A stretch of DNA of 64,000 nucleotides, from assembly GCF_000255295.1 (NCBI RefSeq), contig NC_017030.1:2046001-2110000 (forward strand), read 5' to 3'. Positions 42,408-52,200 of the stretch are shown here, one piece after another (within the stretch, counting starts at the first letter, position 1; each line of letters opens with the position of its first letter). The DNA is from Corallococcus coralloides DSM 2259. GTDB taxonomy: Bacteria; Myxococcota; Myxococcia; Myxococcales; Myxococcaceae. The notes below the pieces were generated by a model that was not told the DNA's origin, did not search any database, and worked only from the letters and a program-made list of their open reading frames with translations. The position numbers and the translations under genes were made by a program.

Positions 42408-42875
42408 CTACCTCCGGGGCCGGCTGGACGCCTTGCGGGTGGCCGCCGCCTTGCGGGCGGACGTCTTGCGAGCGGTGGCTGTTCGCTGGCGTGAGGCGCT
42501 CTTCGCCTGGGCGGACAGGGCCTGCTTGGAAGCCGCTTGACGGCCCTCCCGCTTGAGCGCGCCCTGCGTGGCCTTGCTCCGCTTCTTCGACGGTGCCCGG
42601 GGCTTGCGCTCCTCTTGCCCCACCTCCAGGTCCTGCTTCGCCGAGCGCCGTGTGCGCGCGGAGGCCTGCTTCTCCGTGGGCGGCTTCAGCGGGACGCCCG
42701 CGCGACGCGCCTTCGACAATCCAATCGCGATGGCCTGCTTCGAAGAGCGTGCGCCATGCTCGCCTTCGCGGATGTGCTCCAGTTCCTCGTGCACGAACTC
42801 ACCCGCGGCGGTGCTGGGGCTCTTGCCCTCGCGCAGGTCCTTCTTCGCTCGTGTAACGGTGGCCTTGTCGGGCAT
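42408..42875 (-). CDS. Basic DUF6496 protein with histone H1-like tail
   Basis: 155 residues. Residues 1-65 carry the conserved block EFVHEELEHIREGEHGARSSKQAIAIGLSKARRAGV, known as DUF6496 in many Proteobacteria and Myxococcota. The rest is a Lys/Arg/Ala/Ser tail (SKATQGALKREGRQAASKQAL, KTSARKAAATRKASSRPRR) like bacterial histone H1-type proteins, so nucleic-acid binding is likely. There is no signal peptide. It is convergent with the esterase gene (16 bp gap) and divergent from the WD40 lipoprotein. Its biological role is unknown. Confidence 0.75.
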   Translation of the reverse strand: MPDKATVTRAKKDLREGKSPSTAAGEFVHEELEHIREGEHGARSSKQAIAIGLSKARRAGVPLKPPTEKQASARTRRSAKQDLEVGQEERKPRAPSKKRSKATQGALKREGRQAASKQALSAQAKSASRQRTATARKTSARKAAATRKASSRPRR

Positions 42876-42965
42876 GGCTTCCTCCCATTCGGGTTACGGT
42901 CCTGGCCCAAAGGTGCGGACGCTCCGCGCCCAGGCAAGCCGTGCCCCGTGTCCGGAGGGAGCCCC

Positions 42966-45068
42966 ATGCGGTGGTGGTGCCTCATGCTGTTGCTTGCTTC
43001 CTGTTCGGCGCACCGGTCCTCCGGTGGCGGCGTGCCGGACGAAGCGAACGCGCGGGACCTGCGCGCCCGCATCCACGAGGCCCGGGGCGAAGCAGCCGCC
43101 GAGTCCCGGCAGTGGAGCGTGGCGGCGGCGTCGTTCGCGCTCGCTCGGGCCTCGCGGGATTCGCTCACCGCGCAGTGGGGACAGGGCCAGGCGGTGGACC
43201 GCGCCTCCACGCTGCGCTGGTCGAAGCGCATCCAGGGCTCGGTGCTCGCCCTGGCGTTCACGCCGGATGGCCGCGTGCTGGCGTCCGGGCATTACGACTC
43301 CGTCGTCCGGCTCTGGGACGTGGAGCGCGGCGAGCTGCTGGCGGAGCTGAAGGGCCACACGGCCGAGGTCCACGCCGTGGCCTTCTCGCCGGACGGCCGC
43401 TGGCTGGCTTCCGCGGGAAGACCCGGCGAGCTCCGGGTCTGGGATTGGCGCCAGGGCAAGCCGCACGCGGTGATTCCCGGCCACACCGACGTCGTGCTCG
43501 GGCTGGCCTTCTCGCCCGACGGCAGGCGGCTGGCCTCTGGCGGCCTGGACAAGGCGGTCCGCGTCTGGGACTTCGAGACGGGCGCCGAGCAGCTGCGCTT
43601 CGAACACGACGACTACGTCCTCGCCGTCGCCTTCTCTCCGGACGGCAGGCGGCTCTTGTCCACGAGCGCGGACCGGAGCGCGCGGCTGTGGGACCTGGAG
43701 TCGCGCAAGGAGCTCCACCGTCTCGTGGGGCATGCAGAGAGGGTGGTGGCGGGCGCGTTCTCCTCGGACGGACAGCGCATCATGACGGCGGCGGGCGACC
43801 GGGCCGTGCGCTTCTGGGACGCCCGCTCGGGACAGCTCACCGACGTGTTCCGCAATACAGGCGACGTCTCCGTGGCCGCCATCGACAGCGGGTTCCAGCT
43901 CCTGGTCCAGGGCGGATGGGAAGGGCGCGTGCAACTCGTCGATGGCCATGAGGGCCATGGGGGCGCGCTGCTGGAGCGGATGGATGCGCATCACGCCGCC
44001 GTGATGAGCGTGGCCTTGTCACCGGACGGGCGCACGTTCGCTTCGGGCGGGATGGACGGCGTCCTCGACGTGTGGCGCCGGCCGGAGTTCCCCGCGCAGG
44101 TGCTGCTTCGCGGGCCCGACGTCTGGGTGGAGGCGCTGGCGTTCTCCCAGGACCGCGAGCTGATGACAGGCAGTGAGGAAGGCTGGCGGCGGTGGCGCAT
44201 CGCGGAGGGAAGGGAGCTCCGTCCGGAAGTGGGAGGAACGGAGTCCGCGGTGTCCCTGGCGGTGAGCCCGGACCGCGAGCGCATCGCGGTGGGCACGCTG
44301 AAGGGGAAGGCGCTCGTGCTGGACGCGCGTTCGGGGCGGGTGCTGCTGGAGCTGCCAGGGGGGAACGGCTCCGTGCGCGCGGTGGCCTTCAGCCCGGATG
44401 GGGCGCTCCTCGCCGTAGCGGGCGATCCGGACATCCAGCTCTGGTCCGTGGCCGATAGCAGGCCCGTGGGACTGCTCCAGGGACACACCGCCAGGGTCTG
44501 GGCCCTGGCCTTCGACAGCACGGGGCGCAGGCTCGCGTCAGGCAGCAAGGACACGACGGTGCGGACCTGGGACGTGGAGCGGCGTCAGCCCCTCTTGCGG
44601 CTCGACATGGGCGAGCCCGTGCGCGCCGTGGCCTTCACCCCGTCCGAACCCCACCTGGTGACGGCGGGAATGCGTCAGCCCTTGCGCGTCTGGGACGTGA
44701 CGGAGGGCCGGCTGTTGAAGACGCTGGGCGAGAAGACCGTGGGCGTGCTCGCCCTGGCCATGTCTCCGGATGGCCGCTTCCTGGCCTCGTCGGGCATGGA
44801 GGCCGGAGTGAAGGTCTGGGGGCTGCCCTCCGGAGAACCGCTGGGGACGCTCACGGGACAGCAGGGCTTCGTGGCGGCCCTGGCCTTCTCCCCGGACGGC
44901 GCGTTCCTCGTCTCCGCGGCCTCCGACCGGAAGCTCCAGCTGAACCGGTTCGACTCCGTGGCCCATCCGCCCCCGGCGGGAGCGGGCATCGACGAGCTCC
45001 TGCGCCGCTACGGGCTCGTCTGGGACGAGGCTCGGTTCCGCCTCACACCATCCGCAGGAAGCGATTGA
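42966..45068 (+). CDS. Lipoprotein with fourteen WD40 repeats
   Basis: 700 residues; ATG at 42966 with GGAGGGAG upstream. A short lipoprotein signal (MRWWCLMLLLASC, lipobox LASC) is followed by a helical segment, then fourteen WD40 repeats from about residue 90. Typical units are VLALAFTPDGRVLASGHYDS...LWD and VVLGLAFSPDGRRLASGGLD...VWD. Fourteen repeats would make two seven-bladed propellers. Repeats 6, 8 and 9 have lost parts of the consensus. The protein is expected at the inner or outer membrane facing the periplasm, as a scaffold; no catalytic domain is seen. Its last 26 bases overlap the end of the convergent membrane-protein gene. Confidence 0.85.
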   Translation: MRWWCLMLLLASCSAHRSSGGGVPDEANARDLRARIHEARGEAAAESRQWSVAAASFALARASRDSLTAQWGQGQAVDRASTLRWSKRIQGSVLALAFTPDGRVLASGHYDSVVRLWDVERGELLAELKGHTAEVHAVAFSPDGRWLASAGRPGELRVWDWRQGKPHAVIPGHTDVVLGLAFSPDGRRLASGGLDKAVRVWDFETGAEQLRFEHDDYVLAVAFSPDGRRLLSTSADRSARLWDLESRKELHRLVGHAERVVAGAFSSDGQRIMTAAGDRAVRFWDARSGQLTDVFRNTGDVSVAAIDSGFQLLVQGGWEGRVQLVDGHEGHGGALLERMDAHHAAVMSVALSPDGRTFASGGMDGVLDVWRRPEFPAQVLLRGPDVWVEALAFSQDRELMTGSEEGWRRWRIAEGRELRPEVGGTESAVSLAVSPDRERIAVGTLKGKALVLDARSGRVLLELPGGNGSVRAVAFSPDGALLAVAGDPDIQLWSVADSRPVGLLQGHTARVWALAFDSTGRRLASGSKDTTVRTWDVERRQPLLRLDMGEPVRAVAFTPSEPHLVTAGMRQPLRVWDVTEGRLLKTLGEKTVGVLALAMSPDGRFLASSGMEAGVKVWGLPSGEPLGTLTGQQGFVAALAFSPDGAFLVSAASDRKLQLNRFDSVAHPPPAGAGIDELLRRYGLVWDEARFRLTPSAGSD

Positions 45069-46158
45069 GGTCGCGGAACAACCAGAGGGGGCTGCCGTGC
45101 CACACGGCCACCTCCAGCACCCCCGCCCAGACGACAAGCCCCATCCGCACCGCCGAGGGCCAGCGGGGAGCGCGCAGCACGCCCACGCACAGGGGCACCA
45201 GCAGCAGCGCGGAGGCATGCCACCAGTGGCGTGTGTCGATGACCGCGAGCAACACCCCCAGCCCCACCGACGCGGTCACCAGTCCGTCCGACCCACGCCA
45301 GGACAGCGCCAGCACCCCCGCGCTCAAGCCCATCACCAAGGCCACGGTGCCGGGCTCGCCCAGGATGGAAGGCGTCGCCGCATCCGTCTGGGCGGCCAGC
45401 GGCGCCATCCACAGGAACGTGCGCACGCAGAGGACCCCCGCCGCCGCCACCCCGAGCAACGTGCCCCACGGCCACTGACGCACCGGCCGCGCATGCACCA
45501 CGCGCCACAGCGCCACCACGCCCACCGCGATGAGGACGAGCGCCCGGTAATGCAGCAGCGCCGCGAGCGCGAGCCACCGCAGCGCCACCACCGGGCGGTC
45601 CTTCGCGAGCGCCGCCAACGCCAGCACCCCGCAGACGAGCCACGCGCCGTCGTACTGGCCATTGAGCGCCAGCCGCATCAGCACCAGCCAGCAGAGAAGC
45701 CCCACCGCCCAGCGGCCTCCCGCCGGTTGCCCGTCCAACAGCCGCAGCGCCGCGTAGAGCGCCACGTGCGCGAAGACGAGCAGGTACAGCAGGCACACGT
45801 GTCCGAAGGTCTGGGGCGTCATGGGCACCCACTCGCCCACGAGCGCCAGCGGCAGGAAGAGGACCAGCGCGCCGGGCGGATACACGTAGGGCACGTCCAG
45901 CCAATGGTCGGTGGCCTGGCGGTAGGAGATGCCCTCGCGCAGCTCGCCCAGCGGCGCGGTGTAGAGGGCCTGAAGCCCGTGATGGAGGCCCACCCAGACC
46001 ACGTATGGGTGGCGCACGTGGTCCGTGTAGCCCTCCTTCAGCGTCCCCAGCGACGTCACCCCGGACAGGGGAACGGCGGAGAACACGAGGAGCGACAGCA
46101 GCGTGAGCAGTCCCCACCGCGCGGCGGGATGTCGTACGAGGATGCCGGGGCCTTCCAT
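45043..46158 (-). CDS. Multi-pass membrane protein, GT87-like mannosyltransferase fold
   Basis: 371 residues with about nine or ten hydrophobic helices. Two features suggest a GT-C type glycosyltransferase of the GT87/DUF2029 kind: a first periplasmic loop containing DHWLDVPYVYPPGALVLFLPLAL, where a YxYPP motif is characteristic, and LNGQYDGAWLVCGVLALAAL, matching the NGQ motif of GT87. Such enzymes add mannose or arabinose from polyprenyl donors. The acidic catalytic residue usually near the first helix is not clearly assignable. It starts 4 bp after the stop of the Mpo1-like gene, so they form an operon. Confidence 0.6.
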   Translation of the reverse strand: MEGPGILVRHPAARWGLLTLLSLLVFSAVPLSGVTSLGTLKEGYTDHVRHPYVVWVGLHHGLQALYTAPLGELREGISYRQATDHWLDVPYVYPPGALVLFLPLALVGEWVPMTPQTFGHVCLLYLLVFAHVALYAALRLLDGQPAGGRWAVGLLCWLVLMRLALNGQYDGAWLVCGVLALAALAKDRPVVALRWLALAALLHYRALVLIAVGVVALWRVVHARPVRQWPWGTLLGVAAAGVLCVRTFLWMAPLAAQTDAATPSILGEPGTVALVMGLSAGVLALSWRGSDGLVTASVGLGVLLAVIDTRHWWHASALLLVPLCVGVLRAPRWPSAVRMGLVVWAGVLEVAVWHGSPLWLFRDLNRFLRMV

Positions 46159-46162
46159 GACG

Positions 46163-46651
46163 TCAGACGCTGGAGGCTGCCACGCGCGCGCGCAGGTCCT
46201 GCTTGAGGCCCAACGAGAAGAGCACCAGGGTGAGCAGGTACACGGGCTCGATGAAGAAGAGCTGCGGACCGCCGAGGGACAGGCCGTGGGTCTTCTTCTC
46301 GAAGACGACGTGCGCGCCCACCACCATCGCGAAGCGGAACACCATCACGCCCACCGCGATGCCCGCGGCCGTGCCCGTGGGAAGCCGGGCCACCGCTTCC
46401 GCGGCGAGCAGCGTGGGCACCAGCGGCAGGGCCATGAGCAGGCCCGCGGTCCACTCCAGCGTCATGGCGTACACGGCCACCGCGGCCACCAGCAGGTGCG
46501 CGGCGGTCAGCGGCGTGCCGGGAATGCGCACCCAGCACAGCGGCACCAGCAGGGCGAACGTGAAGAGGTAGGCTCCCACGAAGTGCACGGCGCGGCTGAC
46601 ACCATTCTCGTGCAGGGGCATCCAGACGCGCATCTTGTCGGCGAAGCTCAT
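46163..46651 (-). CDS. Mpo1-like (DUF962) membrane protein
   Basis: 162 residues with four membrane helices. The His-containing start WMPLHENGVSRAVHFVGAYLF and the C-terminal GGPQLFFIEPVYLLTLVLF match the Mpo1/YGL010w family (DUF962), whose yeast member is an Fe-dependent dioxygenase in alpha-oxidation of 2-hydroxy fatty acids. The two key histidines of the first motif are kept. Similar activity on lipid hydroxy-acids is plausible here but not shown. It is the first gene of a two-gene operon with the GT87-like protein. Confidence 0.7.
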   Translation of the reverse strand: MSFADKMRVWMPLHENGVSRAVHFVGAYLFTFALLVPLCWVRIPGTPLTAAHLLVAAVAVYAMTLEWTAGLLMALPLVPTLLAAEAVARLPTGTAAGIAVGVMVFRFAMVVGAHVVFEKKTHGLSLGGPQLFFIEPVYLLTLVLFSLGLKQDLRARVAASSV

Positions 46652-46759
46652 GGCCCCCCACCGTAGGCCATCCGCGCGCGGGATGCCCTCTCCGTGTGAA
46701 ACCCGGAAGGCCGCCGCGCATCAGGGGGGCGCAACCTGAATTGGAAGACGGGGTGGACC

Positions 46760-47632
46760 ATGAGAATCCTTGTGACGGGCGCGACGGGCTACATCGGTGC
46801 GGCGGTCGTGGACGCGCTCAAGCATGCGGGGCATCAGGTGGTGGGGCTGGCGCGGTCGGATGAAGCGCGGAGCAAGCTCACCGCCAAGGGCGTCCAGGCG
46901 GTGCGGGGCGACCTGAAGGACACGGCGAGCCTGACGGCCGCGGTGAAGGACGTGGACGCGGTCATCTGGACCGCGACGTCCAACGACAAGGACGTGGACA
47001 CGCCGGCCGTGGCGGCGATGCTGGGCGCGCTCCAGGGCTCGAACAAGACGTTCCTCTACACGAGCGGCGTCTGGGTGCACGGCCACACGCAGGGCGTCGT
47101 CAACGAGGACGCGCCGCTGAACTCGACGCCCATCGTCGCGTGGCGCCCCTCGGTGGAGCAGCGCGCGCTGAGCACGCCGGGCGTGCGCGGCATCGTCCTT
47201 CGCCCGGGCGTCGTCTACGGGCAGGGGACGGGCATCCCCGCCATGCTCACCGGCTCCGTGAAGGACAAGGGCTCCGTCACCTACGTGGGCACGGGTGAGA
47301 ACCACTGGGCGGTGGTGTTCGTGGAGGACCTGGCGGACCTCTACGTGCGCGCCGTGGAGAAGGCGCCCGCGGGCAGCGTCTTCGTCGCCACCCAGGGGCC
47401 GGGCGTGAAGGTGAAGGACGCCGCGCAGGCCGCCAGTGAAGGCGCGGGCGTGGCCGGCAGGACGGTGGCGTGGTCCCTGGAGGAGGCCCGCAAGCAGTTC
47501 GGCCCGTTCGCGGACGCGCTGGCGTTGGATCAGCGCTTCACGTCCGAGAAGGCGGAGAAGCTCCTGGGCTGGGCGCCCAGGGGCCCGGGCCTCCTCGAGG
47601 AGCTGCGCACCGGCTCCTACGCGCGCCGCTGA
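46760..47632 (+). CDS. NAD(P)-dependent epimerase/dehydratase-like (extended SDR) protein
   Basis: 290 residues. The Rossmann fold begins with MRILVTGATGYIGAAVVDAL (GxxGxxG), and LRPGVVYGQGTG is the conserved post-active-site strand of extended SDRs. The usual YxxxK catalytic pair is not evident (the region reads LYTSGVWVHGH... and later WRPSVEQRAL), so it may belong to the atypical SDRs that bind NAD(P)H for redox sensing or act on unusual substrates. There is no membrane segment. It is plus-strand, between two minus-strand operons, and ends 9 bp from the toxin operon's last stop. Confidence 0.8.
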   Translation: MRILVTGATGYIGAAVVDALKHAGHQVVGLARSDEARSKLTAKGVQAVRGDLKDTASLTAAVKDVDAVIWTATSNDKDVDTPAVAAMLGALQGSNKTFLYTSGVWVHGHTQGVVNEDAPLNSTPIVAWRPSVEQRALSTPGVRGIVLRPGVVYGQGTGIPAMLTGSVKDKGSVTYVGTGENHWAVVFVEDLADLYVRAVEKAPAGSVFVATQGPGVKVKDAAQAASEGAGVAGRTVAWSLEEARKQFGPFADALALDQRFTSEKAEKLLGWAPRGPGLLEELRTGSYARR

Positions 47633-47641
47633 AGCAGCGGC

Positions 47642-48562
47642 TCAAGCAGAGGCGTTCAGGGCCGCGTTGTGCGCGTCACACGCGGCCTTCGCCAGCCGTG
47701 AGCCCACCGCGATGTAGCCGGGGTGGTGCACGTAGTCCGGAAGCGTGTCCTCCGACGTGCGCTCGTGGCGCATGTTGAGCGGGTAGAGCCCGGTCGACAC
47801 CAGCGCCAGCCGCTGCGTCCGCCAGGACAGCCCCGCCTCCTCCATGACGCGCGCGAAGTCCGTCATCCGCTGGACGCGGTCCGCCTGCTCCAGCACGCCC
47901 GGGCGCATCGCCTTCGTGTAGCCGGGCTGGGGCTTGTAGTCCTTGCGCAGCTGATGCAGCTGGGCCTTGCGCCGCTCGGCGAGCAGTTCCTGGAAGCGCG
48001 GCTCGGTGGCCGTGAGCTGCTCCAGGACATCGCGCCCCATCTTCTCGTAGAAGACGGCGGTGGAATCGTCGCGCCGGACCTTGCCCTCCAGGAACCGCAC
48101 GTAGCCGCGCGTCGCCTCCAGCAGCTCGCGCTCCGCCGCGTCCACGGTCGGAACGGCGACGCGCCGGGGGACCTCCACCGGCACGAAGACCTCTCTCGTG
48201 CCCGTGGGGCCGGTCTCGAAGTGGAACGCGTACCCGGTCTCCCGGTCCCCGAAGACGAGGACGAAGTCCGGCAACCGGGGCAGGGGATGAGGGGGCGTGG
48301 TGAGGATCCAATCCGCGGGGTCACTGTCCGTGAGCACCCGCAGCGCGACGAGCCCCCGCGCCTTCATCCCGTCCAGCCAGGCGTAGAAGGACGGCTCGAA
48401 GCCCCCGTCTGGCAGGGCGAAGCCCCCGAAGTCGTCCGGCCCCCGCACGAGCGCCGCGCCTCCAGGGTCGTCAATCACCTGCGCCCGCAGGTCGCATCCC
48501 CGCAGGCGCGCGTTGCCGACGATGGCGAGCTGCGGGACGTAGTCGTGGCGCGGCAGGGGCAT
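47642..48562 (-). CDS. Hypothetical protein, third gene of the toxin operon
   Basis: 306 residues of unknown family, cytosolic by sequence. The N-terminal half looks alpha/beta (LRGCDLRAQVIDDPGGAALVRG, FVLVFGDRETGYAFHFET); the C-terminal half is strongly helical (GRDVLEQLTATEPRFQELLAERRKAQLHQLRKDYKP). It starts 13 bp after the stop of the probable immunity gene and is almost surely cotranscribed with it and the toxin. A role as a second immunity factor, chaperone or adaptor is possible but cannot be told from the sequence. Confidence 0.6.
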   Translation of the reverse strand: MPLPRHDYVPQLAIVGNARLRGCDLRAQVIDDPGGAALVRGPDDFGGFALPDGGFEPSFYAWLDGMKARGLVALRVLTDSDPADWILTTPPHPLPRLPDFVLVFGDRETGYAFHFETGPTGTREVFVPVEVPRRVAVPTVDAAERELLEATRGYVRFLEGKVRRDDSTAVFYEKMGRDVLEQLTATEPRFQELLAERRKAQLHQLRKDYKPQPGYTKAMRPGVLEQADRVQRMTDFARVMEEAGLSWRTQRLALVSTGLYPLNMRHERTSEDTLPDYVHHPGYIAVGSRLAKAACDAHNAALNASA

Positions 48563-48575
48563 GGTGTCGCGAAGG

Positions 48576-49205
48576 TCAGCTCCGGGACGTCTTGATCACC
48601 TTCGCGATGAGGCCCGCGTCCGTCACGCGGTCGTACTTGAAGGGCTGTCCTGGCCCCGACTGGTAGCGGTAGACCGTGAAGGGGCCCTTGTCCTCGCTGG
48701 CGTGCTCCGGCACGAGCACCGCGAAGCTCTCATTGCCCACGCCCACCATGTCGATGCAGCGCAGGCGCTCCAGCTTCCCGGCCGGGTCGCGCAGGTTGTA
48801 GACGTCGTCGATGCCGAAGCCGGCGAGGCCTTCGACCTCGGGCTCCTTGGGAAGGTACTTGCGCAGCACGCCCAGCACCTGCTCCAGGTACTGGCGGGCC
48901 GCCGTGGGGGTCGCCGGCAGCTCCTGGCGCTTCGCGTCCTCGCGCACCAGCGACACCAGCGTCGCGGACGGCAGGCGCGTGTCGGCGAGGATGGCCTCCA
49001 GCCCGTCGATGCCCGTGTACAGGGGAATGGTGTTGAAGCCCAGCGCGTGCCGGACCTGGTCCTCCACGTCGGACAGGGTCGAGTTGGGCGCGCAATAGGT
49101 CTTCAGGAAGGTGCGCGCCTTCTCCAACGGGGGCGCGTTCTTGAGGGCGTTCATGCGCGCCTGGAGCTCTTCGAGGCGCGCGCTCGTCTTGGGGTCGGCG
49201 GTCAT
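48576..49205 (-). CDS. Probable immunity protein for the annexin-repeat toxin
   Basis: 209 residues, acidic, no signal peptide. The gene begins 12 bp after the toxin stop, the standard place for an immunity gene. The sequence contains an N-terminal helical part (ARLEELQARMNALKN, FLKTYC) and a C-terminal alpha/beta part (FGIDDVYNLRDPAGKLERL, FAVLVPEHASEDKGPFTVYRYQ) that is faintly like SMI1/KNR4 (SUKH) immunity proteins. I do not regard the SUKH link as established. Immunity function is inferred from position, size and cytosolic nature. Confidence 0.55.
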   Translation of the reverse strand: MTADPKTSARLEELQARMNALKNAPPLEKARTFLKTYCAPNSTLSDVEDQVRHALGFNTIPLYTGIDGLEAILADTRLPSATLVSLVREDAKRQELPATPTAARQYLEQVLGVLRKYLPKEPEVEGLAGFGIDDVYNLRDPAGKLERLRCIDMVGVGNESFAVLVPEHASEDKGPFTVYRYQSGPGQPFKYDRVTDAGLIAKVIKTSRS

Positions 49206-49217
49206 CGGAAGGGGGCC

Positions 49218-52200
49218 TCAGGGACCAGGGAAGGCGGTCAATACCATCACCTGCGGCGGGGTGCCGTCGATGAGGCGCAGCTTGACGTTGTAGCTGCCCG
49301 CGTTCGCGGGGACGGCCCTGCGGCCCGCCGAGTCCACGGTGGCCGTGAAGCCATTGCCCACCGTCGTGCCGGGAGGCACGGGGATGTTGAGGTGGTCGCT
49401 GTGGCCGTACAGCGCCAGGTTCGTCTTGATGGTGTCCCAGTTGTCCGCCACGTACTTGTTGATGGTGGCGTCCATGGTCGCGTCGCTGGACCACTGGAAG
49501 GAGTTGTTCTCCACCTTGCCCCAGCCGGCGCCGTCGGTGACGCGGCTCTCGATGGTGCGCGCTCCAGGGGGCGCGTCCGCGATGTTCGTAGGCACCGACG
49601 CGCCGTGCCGGTCGAGGGTGTGCGCGTTGTGGGCCGCGCCGTGCGCCGCGTCGTTGGCGGCCACGTTGAGCGTGGGGCCGTTCGGGAAGGCCTCGGCCAG
49701 CTGCTGCTCGCGGATGACGCCCCGGCGCAGCATCTCCGTCTGGGCCCGCTCCGCGCGCACCTTGGCCATCTGCTGCGATTCGATGGGGACCTTGTTCCCC
49801 GCCGAATCCAGCTGCGTGAAGACGGCCGGGTCCGCGTCGCGGTTGAGCTCCGCCTGGGTCCGGGTCTTCGGGTCGTAGGTGCGCTCCGAGTACACCCGGC
49901 GCCCCTCGGCCTGGCGCGCCTTGAACTGCTGCGGCGTCTCCGTCGCGGCATTGCGCGGGCCGTTGATGGCGGCGTCCTCCGCGGCCGTCATGGGCACCTG
50001 CGGGGGCGGCGTCACCTGGCCCACGGTGTTCACCGTCGTGCCCACGCCCGCCCAGTCCGGCGTCGTGGCGCCCGGCGTGCCGTGCATGGCCACGGAGCCC
50101 GTGCCCGGCGCCAGCGACTCCAGCCGCTTCGCGTGGAACTCGATCTGGAACTCCACGTTGGCGATGTCGCGCTGGAGCGCCGCGCGCTCGGCGACGGTGG
50201 CCGCGGTGGGCTTGCCGCTCATTCCCGCGATGCTGTCGTCGATGCGCTTCTGCGCCGCCTCCAGGCCGCCCAGGATGTTCTTGAGCTTCTGCACCTCCAG
50301 CTTGGACTCGAAGCCCTGCGTGCCGTAGCCCGGCGTGCGGGTGAGGGCCTGCTGGACGCGGTCCTTGAGCTGGCGGATCTGCCCGGTGGGCCCCTCGTAC
50401 TTCTGGAGCAGGCGCGCCGTCTCCTGGTGCGCGGCGATGTCCGCGGGCGTGGCGTGCGGCCCCGCCTCGATGCGCACCTGGCCGTTGTCGTAGCGCACCT
50501 TCGTGGTGTTGCCCGGCAGGTCCGGGTTGTGAATCACCGGGATTTCGCGCGGCTTGATCAGGTCCGCGCCCTTGGCCAGGCCGCCGCTGACGACACCGCC
50601 CGTCACCGCGCCCACGGTGCCGTCCGTCACCGCGCGGGTGGCCACGCGGCCCACGCCCGTGAGCGCGCCGTCCTTCCACGTCTCGGACTGGGTGGCCGCG
50701 TCCATGGCGCCACCGGCCGCGCCGCCGTAGGCACCTTCCTTGATGCCCTGCTTGATGGCGGTGCGCACGGTGCCCTCCGCCGTCTCACGCACCGTCGTGC
50801 GGACCGCGGCCTCCGTGGCCTGGGTGGCGGCCACGCGCGTGCCCCCCGTGACGGCGGAAGCGCCCTTGCCAATGGGAATCACCGCCGTGCCGCCCTCCAC
50901 GGCGCCGATGAGCGCCTGGCGGCTCAGGTCCTGCGCCCCGGCCGCGCCGCCCTGGATGGTGGCGTACGTCACCGCGCGCGTGGTGGCGCCCAGCGCCGCG
51001 TACCCGGCGACGGCCAGGGGCGTGGCCGCGCCGCCCGTTGCGATGACGGCCGCGGTGGTCGCGGCGACGACGGCCACGGTGGCCGTGGTCTCCGCCAGCG
51101 AGTCCTTGGCGGACTGGAGCGCCTTCACGTCCTCCGTGGCGTAGCCCGTCAGCGTATTCGCGCGCTGGGTGTCACCCGTCGCGATGGCCCGGTCGGCGCG
51201 GTCCAGGTTGCGGTTGAGGATGTCGTTGTCCGACTCGCCCTTGGTGAGGTGCTGGATGCCGTCCAGCAGGTTCACGCCGAAGCCGGACTCGTTCGACTGG
51301 ACCTCGCGCAGCCGCCGCACGCGCTCCTGCGCGGCGTTGGGGTCGTTGGGGTCGATGGCGCCCAGGTCGTAGTCCTGCTTGAGCAGCTCCAGCTCGTCGC
51401 GGCCGTCCAGCTCGCCGTCCAGCTCCGAGCGCAGGTCCTTGCCGTACTTCTGCTGGTAGGCGGCGGCGATGTCGTTCAGCTGGGCCTTGGACTTGCCGCT
51501 CAGCTCGGAGCGGATGGCGTCCTCGTCCGTGCCCATGCCGTCCATGGCCAGGAACAGCCGCTCCGCGGAGGCCTCCGCCTGCCCCTTGGCGTCGTCCGCG
51601 GCGGGCGGGTTGAGCAGGCGCAGCGTGACGTCCCGGTCGCCGCCGTCCCACTTCTGAATCTGGGCGTCCAGCGACTGGCCCGTCTGCTTCTGGTACTCGG
51701 CCTTGATGGCGTTGATCTGCTCCGGCGTCTTCCCCTGGAGGATGTCGCGCACGCCGCTCTCGTCCGCGCCGAAGAAGCCACCCATGGCCTCGCGCAGCCG
51801 GGCCGCGTCCGCCTGGGCCGGGTTGCCCTGCATCAGGCCGACGGCGCGGTCGTACTCCTCGGTGGACAGCTCGTCCTTGAGCTTCGCCTTCAGGCCCTCG
51901 TCCTGCGCGAGGATGGCGCGCTGCTCCGGCGTGGCCCGCTCCAGGCGCTCGAAGATGCGGCCCTCGTCGGTGCCCCAGCCGGCCATGTCCTCTTCCAGGC
52001 CGGCCTTGAGCGCCTGGGTCTCCAGCGCGGTGGCCTCCGCGGGCGTGGACGCCTGCCCAGCGCTGAGCATGCTCCGGGCGCGCTCCAGCTGCGCGCCGTC
52101 CATCTCCCGGCCCATGCGGGCCAGCAGGACGTCCTCGGGCTTCTGGCCCGCCGGGGTGCCGCCGTTCATGTCCGCGTACTGCTGCGCGATGGCGTGGCGC

